Shown piece by piece: positions 26,416-40,594 of a stretch of 64,000 nucleotides of DNA. How positions within the stretch are numbered: position 1 is the stretch's first letter; each line of letters starts with the position of its first letter. The position numbers and the translations under genes were made by a program. This stretch comes from JBBDIX01 sp050486225. GTDB lineage: Bacteria; Actinomycetota; Nitriliruptoria; Nitriliruptorales; Nitriliruptoraceae. Where the stretch lies: NCBI GenBank assembly GCA_050486225.1, contig JBJHCV010000005.1, forward strand, positions 62,001 to 126,000, in the 5' to 3' direction. The notes under the pieces were generated by a model that was not told the origin of the DNA, did no database searches, and saw only the letters and a program-made list of their open reading frames with translations.

Positions 26416-27075
26416 ATGAGTTCAGTGCCCGCTCCCGCGCGTTCGCCGTCCGACCTGACCGCGCGTGCTCGAATCCGCGACGCCGCCATCGCCCGTTTCG
26501 GTGCCGACGGGGTCGCCTCGACGACGGTGCGTGCGATCGCCGCGGACGCCGGGGTGTCGCCGGCGCTGGTGATCCACCACTTCGGGACGAAGGAGGGTCT
26601 GCGCGACGCGTGTGACACCCACACGGTCGCCACGATCCGAGAGGCCAAGCTCGCGGCCATGGACGCAGGCCCGGACCTCGACATGCTGGCTGCCCTCCGG
26701 CAGTCCGAGGACCACCTGGTGCTGATGCGCTACCTCGCCCGGACGCTGGCCGACGGGTCACCTGCCGTCGGAAGGCTGGTCGACGAACTCGTCGACGACA
26801 CCGTCGAGTACCTGGAACGGGGTGTCGCCTCGGGAGTGCTTCGCCCCGGTGACGACCCACGCGGGCGGGCCGTCGTCCTCACGATCTGGTCACTCGGGGC
26901 CCTCGTCCTGCACGAACACGTCCACCGCCTCCTCGGAGCCGACCTGACGAGCACCACCGAAGGACTGGTCGCCTACGGCCTGCCCGCTGCCGAACTGCTG
27001 TCCCAGGGCCTGCTGGCCGAAGGTGTGCACGAACGCCTCCGTGAACAGTTGACCCGGGAGGAGGAGACGTCGTGA
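26416..27075 (+). CDS. TetR family transcriptional regulator
   Basis: A 219-aa regulator. The N-terminal HTH (about 17-63) is typical: RIRDAAIARFGADGVASTTVR, IAADAGVSPALVIHHFGTKE. The C-terminal ligand/dimerisation domain is divergent. It starts an operon: its stop overlaps the GTG of the ABC ATPase by 4 nt (GTGA), and the permease follows, so it probably senses a substrate of that exporter and represses its own operon. The promoter overlaps a palindrome and gives a leaderless message. Confidence 0.93.
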   Translation: MSSVPAPARSPSDLTARARIRDAAIARFGADGVASTTVRAIAADAGVSPALVIHHFGTKEGLRDACDTHTVATIREAKLAAMDAGPDLDMLAALRQSEDHLVLMRYLARTLADGSPAVGRLVDELVDDTVEYLERGVASGVLRPGDDPRGRAVVLTIWSLGALVLHEHVHRLLGADLTSTTEGLVAYGLPAAELLSQGLLAEGVHERLREQLTREEETS

Positions 27076-28034
27076 ACGACGACACCGTCATCCGCGCCGA
27101 GAACCTGGTCAAGGACTACCGCGCCGGGCCGTCCCTGAAGGGGCGAGCGACCACCCGAGCCCTCGATGGTCTCGACCTCGAGGTGCATCGGGGAGAGGTC
27201 TTCGGGTTCCTCGGTCCCAACGGAGCCGGAAAGACCACCACCATCCGCATCCTGCTGGACCTGCTGCGGCCGACGTCCGGGGTGGTGGAGGTGCTGGGTG
27301 CCACGCCGCGCGACGGCGGCCGTGACCAGCGGGCCCGCATCGGGTACCTGCCCGGTGAACTGTCGCTCGCGGGACGATCCACCGCAGGCGACCTCCTGCA
27401 CCACCTTGCGCGCCTGCGCGGCGGCCTCGGGGCGGATCGAATCGCCGGGCTGGCGGAGCGGTTCAGCCTGGACCTGACCCGGGAGATGCGTGACCTGTCG
27501 AAGGGGAATCGCCAGAAGGTCGGGGTCGTGCAGGCGTTCATGCACGCGCCCGAGCTGCTGATACTCGACGAGCCGACCAGTGGCCTCGATCCGCTGCTGC
27601 AGCGCGAGTTCCACACGCTGGTGCGCGAGGTCCGCGACGCGGGTGCCACCGTGCTCATGTCGTCGCACGTGCTCTCCGAGGTCGAACTCGCGGCCACACG
27701 CGTCGCGATCGTGCGTGAAGGCCGCATCGTCGACGTCGACGACGTCGGGACGCTGCGGCGTCGTGCCGGCCAACAGGTCGAGTTCGCCTTCGACGAACCC
27801 GTCGACGCCGACGCCTTCGTCGGCATCCCAGGCGTGGAGGACGTCGAGGTCGACGGGTCCACGCTGCGCTGCCTGCTGCACGGGGAGCCCGACGGTCTGC
27901 TGCGTGCGGCGACGGCACACCGCGTCCTGCGCTGGTCCGCAGCCGACCGAGAACTCGAGGACCTGTTCATCGACTTCTACCGGGTGCCCGCCGCCGACAT
28001 CCGCACCGACGTGGAGGCCTCCGATGGCCGCTGA
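27072..28034 (+). CDS. ABC-2 exporter ATP-binding protein
   Basis: A 320-aa ATPase. Walker A is LGPNGAGKTTT, signature LSKGNRQKVG, Walker B LLILDEPTSGLDPLL, and switch MSSHVLSEVE. The LSKGNRQKV variant and the length are typical of ATPases paired with large ABC-2 multidrug permeases. It has a C-terminal accessory domain (about 225-320). GTG 27072 overlaps the tetR stop; its own 3' end overlaps the permease by 11 nt. It pumps an unknown compound outward together with the next gene. Confidence 0.93.
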   Translation: MNDDTVIRAENLVKDYRAGPSLKGRATTRALDGLDLEVHRGEVFGFLGPNGAGKTTTIRILLDLLRPTSGVVEVLGATPRDGGRDQRARIGYLPGELSLAGRSTAGDLLHHLARLRGGLGADRIAGLAERFSLDLTREMRDLSKGNRQKVGVVQAFMHAPELLILDEPTSGLDPLLQREFHTLVREVRDAGATVLMSSHVLSEVELAATRVAIVREGRIVDVDDVGTLRRRAGQQVEFAFDEPVDADAFVGIPGVEDVEVDGSTLRCLLHGEPDGLLRAATAHRVLRWSAADRELEDLFIDFYRVPAADIRTDVEASDGR

Positions 28035-28824
28035 CCCGCTGCCGATCTCGCGTTGGATCCTGCGTGGAGGACGGCGTTCCGTGCTGCTGTGGGCGGTCGC
28101 GATCGTGGCCGTCAGCGCGATGTACCTCGCGTTCTACCCGTCGATGGCCAACGAGGACATGGAGTCGCTGATCGCCGGGCTGCCCGATGCCCTGCGCAGC
28201 GGGATGGGATGGGACGCCATCGCCACGGGTGCCGGCTACCTGAACTCGACCGTCTACGCACTGCTCGCGCCGGCGCTGCTGCTCGTCTTCGGGATCTCAC
28301 GTGGTGCCGCACTCGTCGCGGGAGAGGAGGAGGCAGGGACCCTCGAGCTCGAGTCGGCCTCGCCGGTCAGCCGCACGAGCGTGGCACTCCAGCGCTTCGG
28401 GGCGCTCGCCGTCCAGCTCGCACTGCTCACCCTGGCGCTCGGCGCGTCGACCCTCGTGCTCGCGCCTGCGTTCGACATGGGCATCGATCCCGGCGGGATC
28501 GTCGCCGCGACCGCCGGCCTGTGGTTGCTCGTGCTGGCCATGTCGGCGATCGCCTTCGGCGTCGGTTCGGCCACCGGATCCCGGGCGACGGCGCTGGGGG
28601 CTGGTGCGGGCGTTGCCGTCGCGTCCTACATCGCGAACGCGATCGCTCCGTCCGTGGCCGGTGCGGGGTGGTTGGAACAGGCCACGCCGTTCGGCTGGTA
28701 CCTCGCCGGAGAACCGCTGGTGGCCGGGTTCGACGTCGCCGGGTCTGCCCTGCTCGTGGGCCTGACCGTGGTCGCGGTCGGGCTCGGACTCGTCGGCTAC
28801 GACCGACGCGACCTGCGCGGCTGA
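28024..28824 (+). CDS. ABC-2 type permease
   Basis: A 266-aa membrane protein with six predicted helices, starting ATG 28024 inside the ATPase gene. An N-terminal helix (SVLLWAVAIVAVSAMYLAFY) and an extracytoplasmic stretch are followed by GAALVAGEEEAGTLELESAS, a conserved cytoplasmic motif of ABC-2 permeases where the ATPase couples. It is about half the size of the classical two-module permease of this ATPase group, so it may dimerise. It ends in front of a strong hairpin. Confidence 0.87.
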   Translation: MAADPLPISRWILRGGRRSVLLWAVAIVAVSAMYLAFYPSMANEDMESLIAGLPDALRSGMGWDAIATGAGYLNSTVYALLAPALLLVFGISRGAALVAGEEEAGTLELESASPVSRTSVALQRFGALAVQLALLTLALGASTLVLAPAFDMGIDPGGIVAATAGLWLLVLAMSAIAFGVGSATGSRATALGAGAGVAVASYIANAIAPSVAGAGWLEQATPFGWYLAGEPLVAGFDVAGSALLVGLTVVAVGLGLVGYDRRDLRG

Positions 28825-28868
28825 CCGGCCCGGATGGTCCCGAACCGCCTGAACACCTCGGGAACGCG

Positions 28869-28896
28869 GAGAACCGGCCCCGAGGGGCCGGTTCTC
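28869..28896. terminator. Strong hairpin terminator between ABC operon and tRNA-Lys
   Basis: GAGAACCGGCCCC (28869-28881) is followed after GA by its exact complement (28884-28896), a 12-bp stem with a CGAG tetraloop. It can end the rightward TetR-ABC operon and also the leftward tRNA transcript, since the tRNA 3' end is only 6 nt away. Confidence 0.85.
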
Positions 28897-28901
28897 GTGT
28901 G

Positions 28902-28974
28902 TGCGCCGCCAGGGACTCGAACCCCGAACCTGCCGGTTAAGAGCCGGATGCTCTGCCAATTGAGCTAGCGGCGC
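28902..28974 (-). tRNA. tRNA-Lys(CTT)
   Basis: A 73-nt tRNA. Acceptor GCGCCGC pairs with GCGGCGC, discriminator A. The D arm is GCTCAATTGGCAGAGC, the anticodon loop CTCTTAA gives CTT, and the T arm is CGGGGTTCGAGTCCCTG. No CCA is encoded. Confidence 0.95.
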
Positions 28975-29018
28975 AGAGGACCGTCTGACACTACACGAAC
29001 CGTTCGACGATCACTCAG

Positions 29019-29094
29019 GGTGGATGAGGGGACTTGAACCCCCGGCCTCCTGGACCACAACCAGGCGCTCTAACCAGGCTGAGCTACACCCACC
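29019..29094 (-). tRNA. tRNA-His(GTG)
   Basis: A 76-nt tRNA including the encoded G-1 that pairs with discriminator C73, the identity element of histidine tRNA. Acceptor GGTGGGTG pairs with CATCCACC (one G-T pair). Anticodon arm CCTGG-TTGTGGT-CCAGG gives GTG. It lies 44 nt upstream of tRNA-Lys on the same strand, possibly co-transcribed. Confidence 0.95.
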
Positions 29095-29099
29095 AGGGA

Positions 29100-29122
29100 C
29101 GTGCCGGGGATCGCCCGGCACG
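29100..29122 (-). terminator. Hairpin terminator after the unknown gene at 29183
   Basis: CGTGCCGGG (29100-29108) and CCCGGCACG (29114-29122) make a 9-bp stem with a 5-nt loop, 60 nt beyond the stop of the leftward gene and just before tRNA-His. Confidence 0.6.
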
Positions 29123-29182
29123 AGCGCGGAGGGTACGCAGCGCGAGGTGGGCGGTCAAAGCCGCCGGTGGTGGGGCCGACGG

Positions 29183-30289
29183 TCAACCGAGGTGGATCGC
29201 GTCCAGAGCGGCCCGTACCGCCGGTGTGCGGGGGTCGAGGGGCTTCGGCCCGTCGTCGAGTCCGGACCGTTCGAGCACCAGGCGGATCCGCCCCTGCTGT
29301 GCACTGGCGAACAGGTCGGTGATCGCGGCGCGGTCGATCCCGTCAGGCAGCACCACGTCCCTGGGCAGGCCGGCGAGCATGAGCACTGCGGGTCCGCCGG
29401 GGCGGGTCACCCCGACGACGGCGATCTCGACACGTCGGATCCCGGGCACGAGGGAGAAGGACGTGGCAGCCACCTGCAGGACCCCGGCGCAGAGCGCCTG
29501 GACGTACAGCCGGTTGCGTCGTGAGACGTTCATGATCGCGATGGAGACGTCAGATGCATCGCGGGTCGACGGTTCGCGCCTTCCGACGAGCATCTCCGCC
29601 GTGTCGACGGCCATGACCACGTGGGCGGTGTGACCCTCGACGGCGGTGGGTCCCGCCGGCAGGACGCCGCGCTCGAAACCCTGACTCAGCTGGTCCATGG
29701 TCGCGATCGGCTCGGCGTCGCACAGACGCTGCCACCAGATGTCCGCTGCGGCCTGGCGGGCGGCGTGTTCTGCGTCGATCCGTGCCTGGGTGATGCGGAC
29801 CTCGGCGTCCACGTCGGACTCGGCGTCGCGCAGGGCGAGCACGCGCCGTCGCAGTCGCCACGGCGGGATGTCGTGTGTGGCGTCACGCCGCACCTGCGCA
29901 CGGACCTGCGCGCGGGACACCGGTGGGGGCGGGGCGAGCACCGGGCGCTGCGAACGGGCGACGGGAAGGGTGTGTGCCGTCAGGAGACGCTTCAGGTGGG
30001 CCTCGTCGCCGATCCAGGGGTCACCGGCGTGAGCGTTGTTCGTGACCACGAGTCCACCACCGGACAGTCCCTGCCACTCGCGGACCGACGGTTCGTCGAT
30101 GGTGTGTTCGGGAAGTGGTCCGCGCGCGGAGTCGTCGACGCTCGCCACGTCCTCAGGGTGGAGCAGTTCCTCGAGCGTGGCGGACGCCGGACGGGGTTCG
30201 AGCCCCGGGCCGAACGGAGACCGGGGTCCGCGACGACGCAGTAGCAGACGCACGTCGGGGGCCACCCGGAAGTCGACTCCGCCTGCCAT
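29183..30289 (-). CDS. Protein of unknown function
   Basis: A 368-aa soluble protein without signal peptide or membrane segments. I recognise no family. The N-terminal part (1-75) is Pro/Arg/Glu-rich. Residues 78-110 contain GGGLVVTNNAHAGDPWIGDE. A charged helical region (about 145-205, RLRRRVLALRDAESDVDAE onward) may form a coiled coil. The C-terminal 150 residues alternate beta and helix (GHTAHVVMAVDTAEMLVGRR, IRRVEIAVVGVTRPGGPA). ATG 30289 has a strong GAGGAG SD. It is flanked by tRNA-His and tRNA-Arg genes and stands alone. Confidence 0.72.
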   Translation of the reverse strand: MAGGVDFRVAPDVRLLLRRRGPRSPFGPGLEPRPASATLEELLHPEDVASVDDSARGPLPEHTIDEPSVREWQGLSGGGLVVTNNAHAGDPWIGDEAHLKRLLTAHTLPVARSQRPVLAPPPPVSRAQVRAQVRRDATHDIPPWRLRRRVLALRDAESDVDAEVRITQARIDAEHAARQAAADIWWQRLCDAEPIATMDQLSQGFERGVLPAGPTAVEGHTAHVVMAVDTAEMLVGRREPSTRDASDVSIAIMNVSRRNRLYVQALCAGVLQVAATSFSLVPGIRRVEIAVVGVTRPGGPAVLMLAGLPRDVVLPDGIDRAAITDLFASAQQGRIRLVLERSGLDDGPKPLDPRTPAVRAALDAIHLG

Positions 30290-30385
30290 GCTCGTGCTCC
30301 TCGCAGCACCGCGCCCGTGGGTCCCGGTGGCGGCGGGCGGACAGTAGCGAGTCCGGGTCGACCAGACGGAGACGGGTGCTCCAGG

Positions 30386-30459
30386 CGCGCCCGGCAGGAC
30401 TCGAACCTGCGGCCTTGGGATTAGAAGTCCCCTGCTCTGTCCAGCTGAGCTACGGGCGC
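30386..30459 (-). tRNA. tRNA-Arg(TCT)
   Basis: A 74-nt tRNA. Acceptor GCGCCCG pairs with CGGGCGC, discriminator G. Anticodon loop CTTCTAA gives TCT (AGA/AGG arginine codons). T arm GCAGGTTCGAGTCCTGC is perfect. No CCA is encoded. Confidence 0.95.
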
Positions 30460-30521
30460 CCGAGCGTCAGCGTACGTCGCGGGGACGTCCTGCCGCTGCC
30501 GGCGTGTCGGGCCGTGTTGGC

Positions 30522-30527
30522 TAGCGT
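30522..30527 (+). promoter_or_regulatory. Putative -10 box of manA (leaderless)
   Basis: TAGCGT ends 7 nt before ATG 30535 and no SD is present. The same hexamer is the -10 of the riboswitch promoter at 37465. No clear -35. Confidence 0.5.
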
Positions 30528-30534
30528 CCGGCGC

Positions 30535-31776
30535 ATGAGTGCCGACCTGCGTGCCGCCGACGTCGCCGCCGGGCCGATCCGTCCCGCCTTCCGCCACCAC
30601 CCGTGGGGATCCCGTTTCGCGCTGCCTGCCCTGCGAGGTGACGGGCCGTCCGTGCTGCCCGAGGCCGAGTGGTGGTACGGCGCGCACCCGCTCGGTTCCG
30701 CGACGCTCGACGTCGGAGGGCGGCAGGTCGGGCTCGACGTCCTGATCGCCCGGGACCCCGAAGGCCACCTCGGCAGTGGACTCGTCGCACGGTTCGGGCC
30801 GGTGCTGCCGTTCCTCGTCAAGCTGCTCGCTGCCGACGACCCCCTGTCGCTGCAGGTCCACCCGAACACCGAACGTGCCGTGACCGGCTTCGCCGACGAG
30901 GAGGCCCTCGGGATTCCTCGCGATGCCCCCGATCGCTCCTATCGCGACGCGTGGCCAAAGCCCGAGCTGCTGCACGCGCTCGACACGTTCGATGCGCTGT
31001 GTGGGCTGCGAGAACCCGACGACGCGGTCGATCTGCTGGGCCACCTGTCGGTCGAGGCGCTCGGGGACGTCGCCGACCGGCTCGGCGCCGACGGACGCGG
31101 CGCCTGGCGGGGGATCGTGCGTGACCTGCTGGGTCTCGACCGTGCCGGGGCCCGGGCGCTGGTCGCGGCCGTGGTCGACGGGATGGGTCGGCTCCGCGCC
31201 GGTCGGACGGACGACCACGCCGCGTTCCGCGCGGTGGAGGCGCTCGCGGCACGACATCCGGAGGACCCGGCGGTCGTGGTCGCCCTGCTGATGGAGCACC
31301 ATCGACTGGAGGCGGGCGATGAACTCGACACTCCTGCCGGAGTTCCCCACCTCCACCTGCGAGGTTGCGGCGTGGAGGTCATGGCGAACTCCGACAACGT
31401 GGTCCGGGCCGGGATGACGACCAAGCACGTCGACGTCGACGAGTTCGCGGCGGCCCTCGACCCCCATGCCAGCCATCGGGTCACACGTGCGGGCGCCCCG
31501 AACGCCGGATCCGCTCTCTCGGGTGAGGTGGGCTCCTCGGAGCACTTCCTGTTGGAGGTGGTCGTCCCGGGTGACGCCGGTGCCGTGCGGCTCGACGACC
31601 TCGGCCCGCAGGTGCTGCTGTGCACGGCGGGACACGTCACGGTCCGCGTGGACGAGCATTCGTGGACGATCGGGCCGACCGAGGCGGTCTACGTGCCGGC
31701 GGCCGCCGCCCGGGTCGACGTGCGGGGCCGCGGTCGCGTCCACCGGGTCACCTCCGGGGTCACCGCCGCCGTGTGA
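30535..31776 (+). CDS. manA: Mannose-6-phosphate isomerase, class I
   Basis: A 413-aa zinc enzyme interconverting mannose-6-P and fructose-6-P, supplying mannose for cell-wall glycans. Type I PMI motifs are visible: HPWGSRFALP near the start, LPFLVKLLAADDPLSLQVHP with zinc ligands Gln and His, WPKPELLHAL with the Glu ligand, and the signature stretch CGVEVMANSDNVVRAGMTTK. A beta-barrel C-terminal domain follows. ATG 30535 is chosen because the -10-like box sits directly before it and upstream frame sequence overlaps tRNA-Arg. It is convergent with the carboxylase gene. Confidence 0.95.
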   Translation: MSADLRAADVAAGPIRPAFRHHPWGSRFALPALRGDGPSVLPEAEWWYGAHPLGSATLDVGGRQVGLDVLIARDPEGHLGSGLVARFGPVLPFLVKLLAADDPLSLQVHPNTERAVTGFADEEALGIPRDAPDRSYRDAWPKPELLHALDTFDALCGLREPDDAVDLLGHLSVEALGDVADRLGADGRGAWRGIVRDLLGLDRAGARALVAAVVDGMGRLRAGRTDDHAAFRAVEALAARHPEDPAVVVALLMEHHRLEAGDELDTPAGVPHLHLRGCGVEVMANSDNVVRAGMTTKHVDVDEFAAALDPHASHRVTRAGAPNAGSALSGEVGSSEHFLLEVVVPGDAGAVRLDDLGPQVLLCTAGHVTVRVDEHSWTIGPTEAVYVPAAAARVDVRGRGRVHRVTSGVTAAV

Positions 31777-31850
31777 CCATCACGCGAGGAGCCGCGACCC
31801 GTTCGAGACGTCGGGGGTCCGACGGCGTCGAACCCGCAATCGACGCGAGC

Positions 31851-37391
<5,541 letters not shown>

Positions 37392-37418
37392 GGAGCCTCC
37401 GCGTCGAGAGCAGACCGA

Positions 37419-37424
37419 ACGCTA
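37419..37424 (-). promoter_or_regulatory. Putative -10 box of the carboxylase gene
   Basis: TAGCGT on the minus strand, with its predicted start about 20 nt before the TTG codon at 37391, so this message has a short SD-bearing leader. It lies 18 nt from the divergent gcv -35. Confidence 0.45.
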
Positions 37425-37441
37425 GCGCCCGGGCCGCCACG

Positions 37442-37470
37442 TTGATTCCTGCGGCCCGGCGGCTTAGCGT
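37442..37470 (+). promoter_or_regulatory. Promoter of the glycine riboswitch-gcv operon
   Basis: TTGATT (37442-37447), exactly 17 nt, then TAGCGT (37465-37470). The predicted transcript start near 37477 leaves the tandem glycine aptamers whole in the leader. Confidence 0.75.
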
Positions 37471-37497
37471 GGACCCACAACCGATCAGGGCCGTCGA

Positions 37498-37691
37498 TCC
37501 CTCCCGGGAGAGCGCCAGCCAGACTGGCCGCCGAAGGAGCAACCTCCTCCCCGGAATCTCTCAGGCACCCCTACCGAGAGGGACAGGCCACTCTGGAGAG
37601 CAGGTGGTGACGCGATCGCCACCTCACCGATGGTGCAAGCCGCCGCCCGGCGGTGAACCTCTCAGGTCCAGGCACAGAGCGGGGAGGCAGC
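37498..37691 (+). ncRNA. Tandem glycine riboswitch
   Basis: Two consecutive glycine aptamers lie upstream of gcvP. Aptamer 1 (about 37498-37602) shows CGGGAGAG, GCCGAAGGAGCAA, GGAATCTCTCAGGCA, GGACAG and CTCTGGAGAG, all conserved blocks. Aptamer 2 (about 37604-37691) shows CACCGATGGTGCAAGCC, GGTGAACCTCTCAGG and CAGAGCGGGGAGG. Glycine binding should turn on the cleavage genes. GGCAGC (37686-37691) can pair with GCTGCC (37719-37724), next to the SD GAGGG (37715-37719), enclosing a GCGCC/GGCGC hairpin. This suggests SD sequestration, that is translational control, relieved when aptamer 2 closes. Confidence 0.93.
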
Positions 37692-37726
37692 AGCGCCGCT
37701 GACGCCGGCGCACCGAGGGCTGCCCC

Positions 37727-40594
37727 GTGAGCGACATGCCGACCCCGTTCGAACAGTTCGTCGACCGCCACGTCGGTCCCGACGACGACGCGATCCGCCA
37801 CATGCTCGAGGGGCTCGGAGTCTCCTCGCTGGCGGCGCTGATGGACGCGGCCGTCCCCGACACGATCCGGTCCGACGGGGGATTCGAACTCGAACCTCTC
37901 GACGAGGTCGAGGTGACCAGGCGCCTGCGCGGACTCGCCGCCCGCAACCGTGCCATGGTGCAGATGATCGGCCTCGGCTACCACGACACGATCACGCCGC
38001 CGGTCGTGCGCCGCAACGTCATCGAGTCGCCGGCCTGGTACACGGCCTACACGCCCTACCAGCCCGAGATCAGCCAGGGACGACTCGAGGCGCTGCTCAA
38101 CTTCCAGACGGTCGTCGGCGACCTCACCGGGCTGCCGGTCGCCAACGCGTCGCTGCTCGACGAGGGGACCGCCGTCGCCGAGGCGGTGACCCTCATGCAC
38201 CGGGCGTCGCGTGGCGCCGGCGACGTCGTCGCCGTGGACCTCGACGTGCTGCCCCAGACGCGGGCCGTGCTCGAGACACGCTGTGGTCCGCTCGGACTGG
38301 AGATCGTCGACCTGGATCGCGACGGCGACCTGCCCGACGGACTGTTCGGTGTGGTGCTCCAGCAGCCCGGTGCGTCCGGGGTGTTGCGTGACGACACCGA
38401 CCTGATCGGACGGGTCCACGAGCACGGCGCCCGGGTCACCGTGGCGGCCGACCTGCTCGCGCTGACCCTGATCACGCCTCCCGGCGAGCAGGGTGCGGAC
38501 ATCGCGGTCGGTTCGACCCAGCGCTTCGGGGTCCCGCTCGGCTACGGCGGGCCACACGCCGGCTACATCGCGGTGCGCGAGGGGCTCGAACGCAGCCTTC
38601 CCGGCCGGCTCGTCGGCGTGTCGATCGACGCGCACGGTCAACCGGCGTACCGGCTCGCGCTGCAGACCCGCGAGCAGCACATCCGACGCGAACGCGCCAC
38701 GTCCAACATCTGCACGGCGCAGGTGCTGCTGGCCGTGGTCGCGTCCATGTACGCGGTGTGGCACGGCCCCGATGGACTCGCCGCGATCGCCCGGCGGGTG
38801 CACGGCAACGCGCGCACGCTGTCGGACCGGCTGCGGGACGGCGGCATCGAGGTGGTGCACGACACGTTCTTCGACACGGTGCTCGCCCGGGTGCCGGGCC
38901 GCGCTGTCGCCGTGGTCGACGCCGCGTGCGAGGCCGGGGTGAACCTCGGACTGGTCGACGACGACCACGTGCGCGTCGCGTGTGACGAGACGACCCGGGC
39001 GAGCCACCTGGCGACCGTGCTCGACGCGTTCGGGGTCGACGCGTCGGGAGACCTGTCGCCCGCGGACGTGGAACTGCCCGACCCGCTCGCGCGCACCAGT
39101 GCCTACCTCGAGCACCCCGTGTTCCACGCGCACCGGTCCGAGACGGCGATGCTTCGCTACCTGCGGCGCCTGTCCGACGTCGACTACGCGCTCGACCGCG
39201 GCATGATCCCGCTCGGGTCGTGCACCATGAAGCTCAACGCGACGACCGAACTCGAACCGATCACCTGGCCCGAGTTCGCCGGCCTGCACCCCTTCGCTCC
39301 GGTCGACCAGGTCGCCGGCATGCTGGAGGTGATCGACGAGCTCGAACGTTGGCTCGCGTCGATGACCGGCTATGCGGCGGTGAGCGTCCAGCCCAACGCC
39401 GGCTCGCAGGGCGAGCTGGCGGGGCTGCTCGCCATCGCGGCGCACCACGCATCCCGGGGTGACACCGACCGTGACGTCTGCCTCATCCCGTCGAGCGCCC
39501 ACGGCACCAACGCGGCCAGTGCCGTGATGGCGGGCATGCGGGTCGCTGTCGTCGACGCGTCTGCGGACGGCACCGTCGACCTCGACAGCCTGGAGCGGAC
39601 GATCGAGGAGCACTCCGGGCGCGTCGCGGCGATCATGCTGACCTACCCGTCGACACACGGGGTGTACGAGTCGACCGTCTCCGACGTGTGTGCGATGGTC
39701 CACGACGCCGGCGGACAGGTCTACATCGACGGCGCGAACCTCAACGCGCTGCTCGGCGTCGCTGCTCCCGGCCGGTTCGGTGGTGACGTGTCCCACCTCA
39801 ACCTGCACAAGACGTTCTGCATCCCGCACGGAGGCGGCGGTCCGGGCGTCGGGCCGGTCGCGGTCGCCGAACACCTCGTCGAGTTCCTGCCGAGCCATCC
39901 GCTCCACCCGGACCCGCGTCGACGGTCCGGACCGGTGGGTGCGGTCTCGGCTGCCCCGTACGGGTCGGCATCGATCCTGCCGATCTCGTGGGCGTACGTG
40001 CGACTCATGGGTTCGGCCGGGCTGGTGCGCGCCACGCAGGTGGCGGTGCTCGCGGCCAACCACGTCGCCAACCGTCTCGACGAGCACTTCCCGGTGCTGT
40101 ACCGGGGGGAGGGCGGCTGGGTCGCCCACGAGTGCATCCTCGACCTCCGTGAGATGACCAGGCGGACGGGCATCACCGCCGAGGACGTCGCCAAGCGCCT
40201 CATCGACCACGGGTTCCATGCGCCGACGCTGAGCTTCCCGGTGGCGGGCACGCTCATGGTCGAACCGACGGAGAGTGAGGACCTGGCGGAACTCGACCGG
40301 TTCTGCGACGCGATGATCGCGATCCGTGGGGAGGTCGACCGGGTCGCGTCGGGCGAGTGGCCGAAGGACGACAACCCACTGGTCAACGCGCCCCATCCCG
40401 CACACGTGCTGGTCGAGGAGTGGACGCACCCGTATGGTCGTGACGAGGCCGTGTTCCCGTCGCGCGCGGTGCGGTCCGCCAAGTACTGGCCGCCGGTCGG
40501 CCGCATCGACGGGGCGCACGGGGACCGCAACCTCGTGTGCGCGTGCCCGCCGCCCGAGGCGTTCGCCATGGCTGCGCAGGAGGTCTCGGCATGA
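37727..40594 (+). CDS. gcvP: Glycine dehydrogenase (decarboxylating), P-protein
   Basis: A 955-aa full-length (alpha-beta fused) PLP enzyme of the glycine cleavage system. It decarboxylates glycine and passes aminomethyl to lipoyl-GcvH. Marks include FVDRHVGPDDDAI at the N-terminus, NVIESPAWYTAYTPYQPEIS, GSTQRFGVPLGYGGPHAG, MIPLGSCTMKLNA, PSSAHGTNAASA, and the PLP Lys695 in HLNLHKTFCIPHGGGGPG. GTG 37727 follows GAGGG at 7 nt, the site the riboswitch can mask. The stop overlaps gcvT (ATGA). Confidence 0.97.
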   Translation: MSDMPTPFEQFVDRHVGPDDDAIRHMLEGLGVSSLAALMDAAVPDTIRSDGGFELEPLDEVEVTRRLRGLAARNRAMVQMIGLGYHDTITPPVVRRNVIESPAWYTAYTPYQPEISQGRLEALLNFQTVVGDLTGLPVANASLLDEGTAVAEAVTLMHRASRGAGDVVAVDLDVLPQTRAVLETRCGPLGLEIVDLDRDGDLPDGLFGVVLQQPGASGVLRDDTDLIGRVHEHGARVTVAADLLALTLITPPGEQGADIAVGSTQRFGVPLGYGGPHAGYIAVREGLERSLPGRLVGVSIDAHGQPAYRLALQTREQHIRRERATSNICTAQVLLAVVASMYAVWHGPDGLAAIARRVHGNARTLSDRLRDGGIEVVHDTFFDTVLARVPGRAVAVVDAACEAGVNLGLVDDDHVRVACDETTRASHLATVLDAFGVDASGDLSPADVELPDPLARTSAYLEHPVFHAHRSETAMLRYLRRLSDVDYALDRGMIPLGSCTMKLNATTELEPITWPEFAGLHPFAPVDQVAGMLEVIDELERWLASMTGYAAVSVQPNAGSQGELAGLLAIAAHHASRGDTDRDVCLIPSSAHGTNAASAVMAGMRVAVVDASADGTVDLDSLERTIEEHSGRVAAIMLTYPSTHGVYESTVSDVCAMVHDAGGQVYIDGANLNALLGVAAPGRFGGDVSHLNLHKTFCIPHGGGGPGVGPVAVAEHLVEFLPSHPLHPDPRRRSGPVGAVSAAPYGSASILPISWAYVRLMGSAGLVRATQVAVLAANHVANRLDEHFPVLYRGEGGWVAHECILDLREMTRRTGITAEDVAKRLIDHGFHAPTLSFPVAGTLMVEPTESEDLAELDRFCDAMIAIRGEVDRVASGEWPKDDNPLVNAPHPAHVLVEEWTHPYGRDEAVFPSRAVRSAKYWPPVGRIDGAHGDRNLVCACPPPEAFAMAAQEVSA

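Noticed and set aside
37571..40519. 982-codon minus-strand open frame opposite gcvP
   Set aside because: The translation is Arg/Val/His/Asp-rich with no motifs and lies wholly antisense to a certain gene; long antisense frames are expected in GC-rich codon usage.
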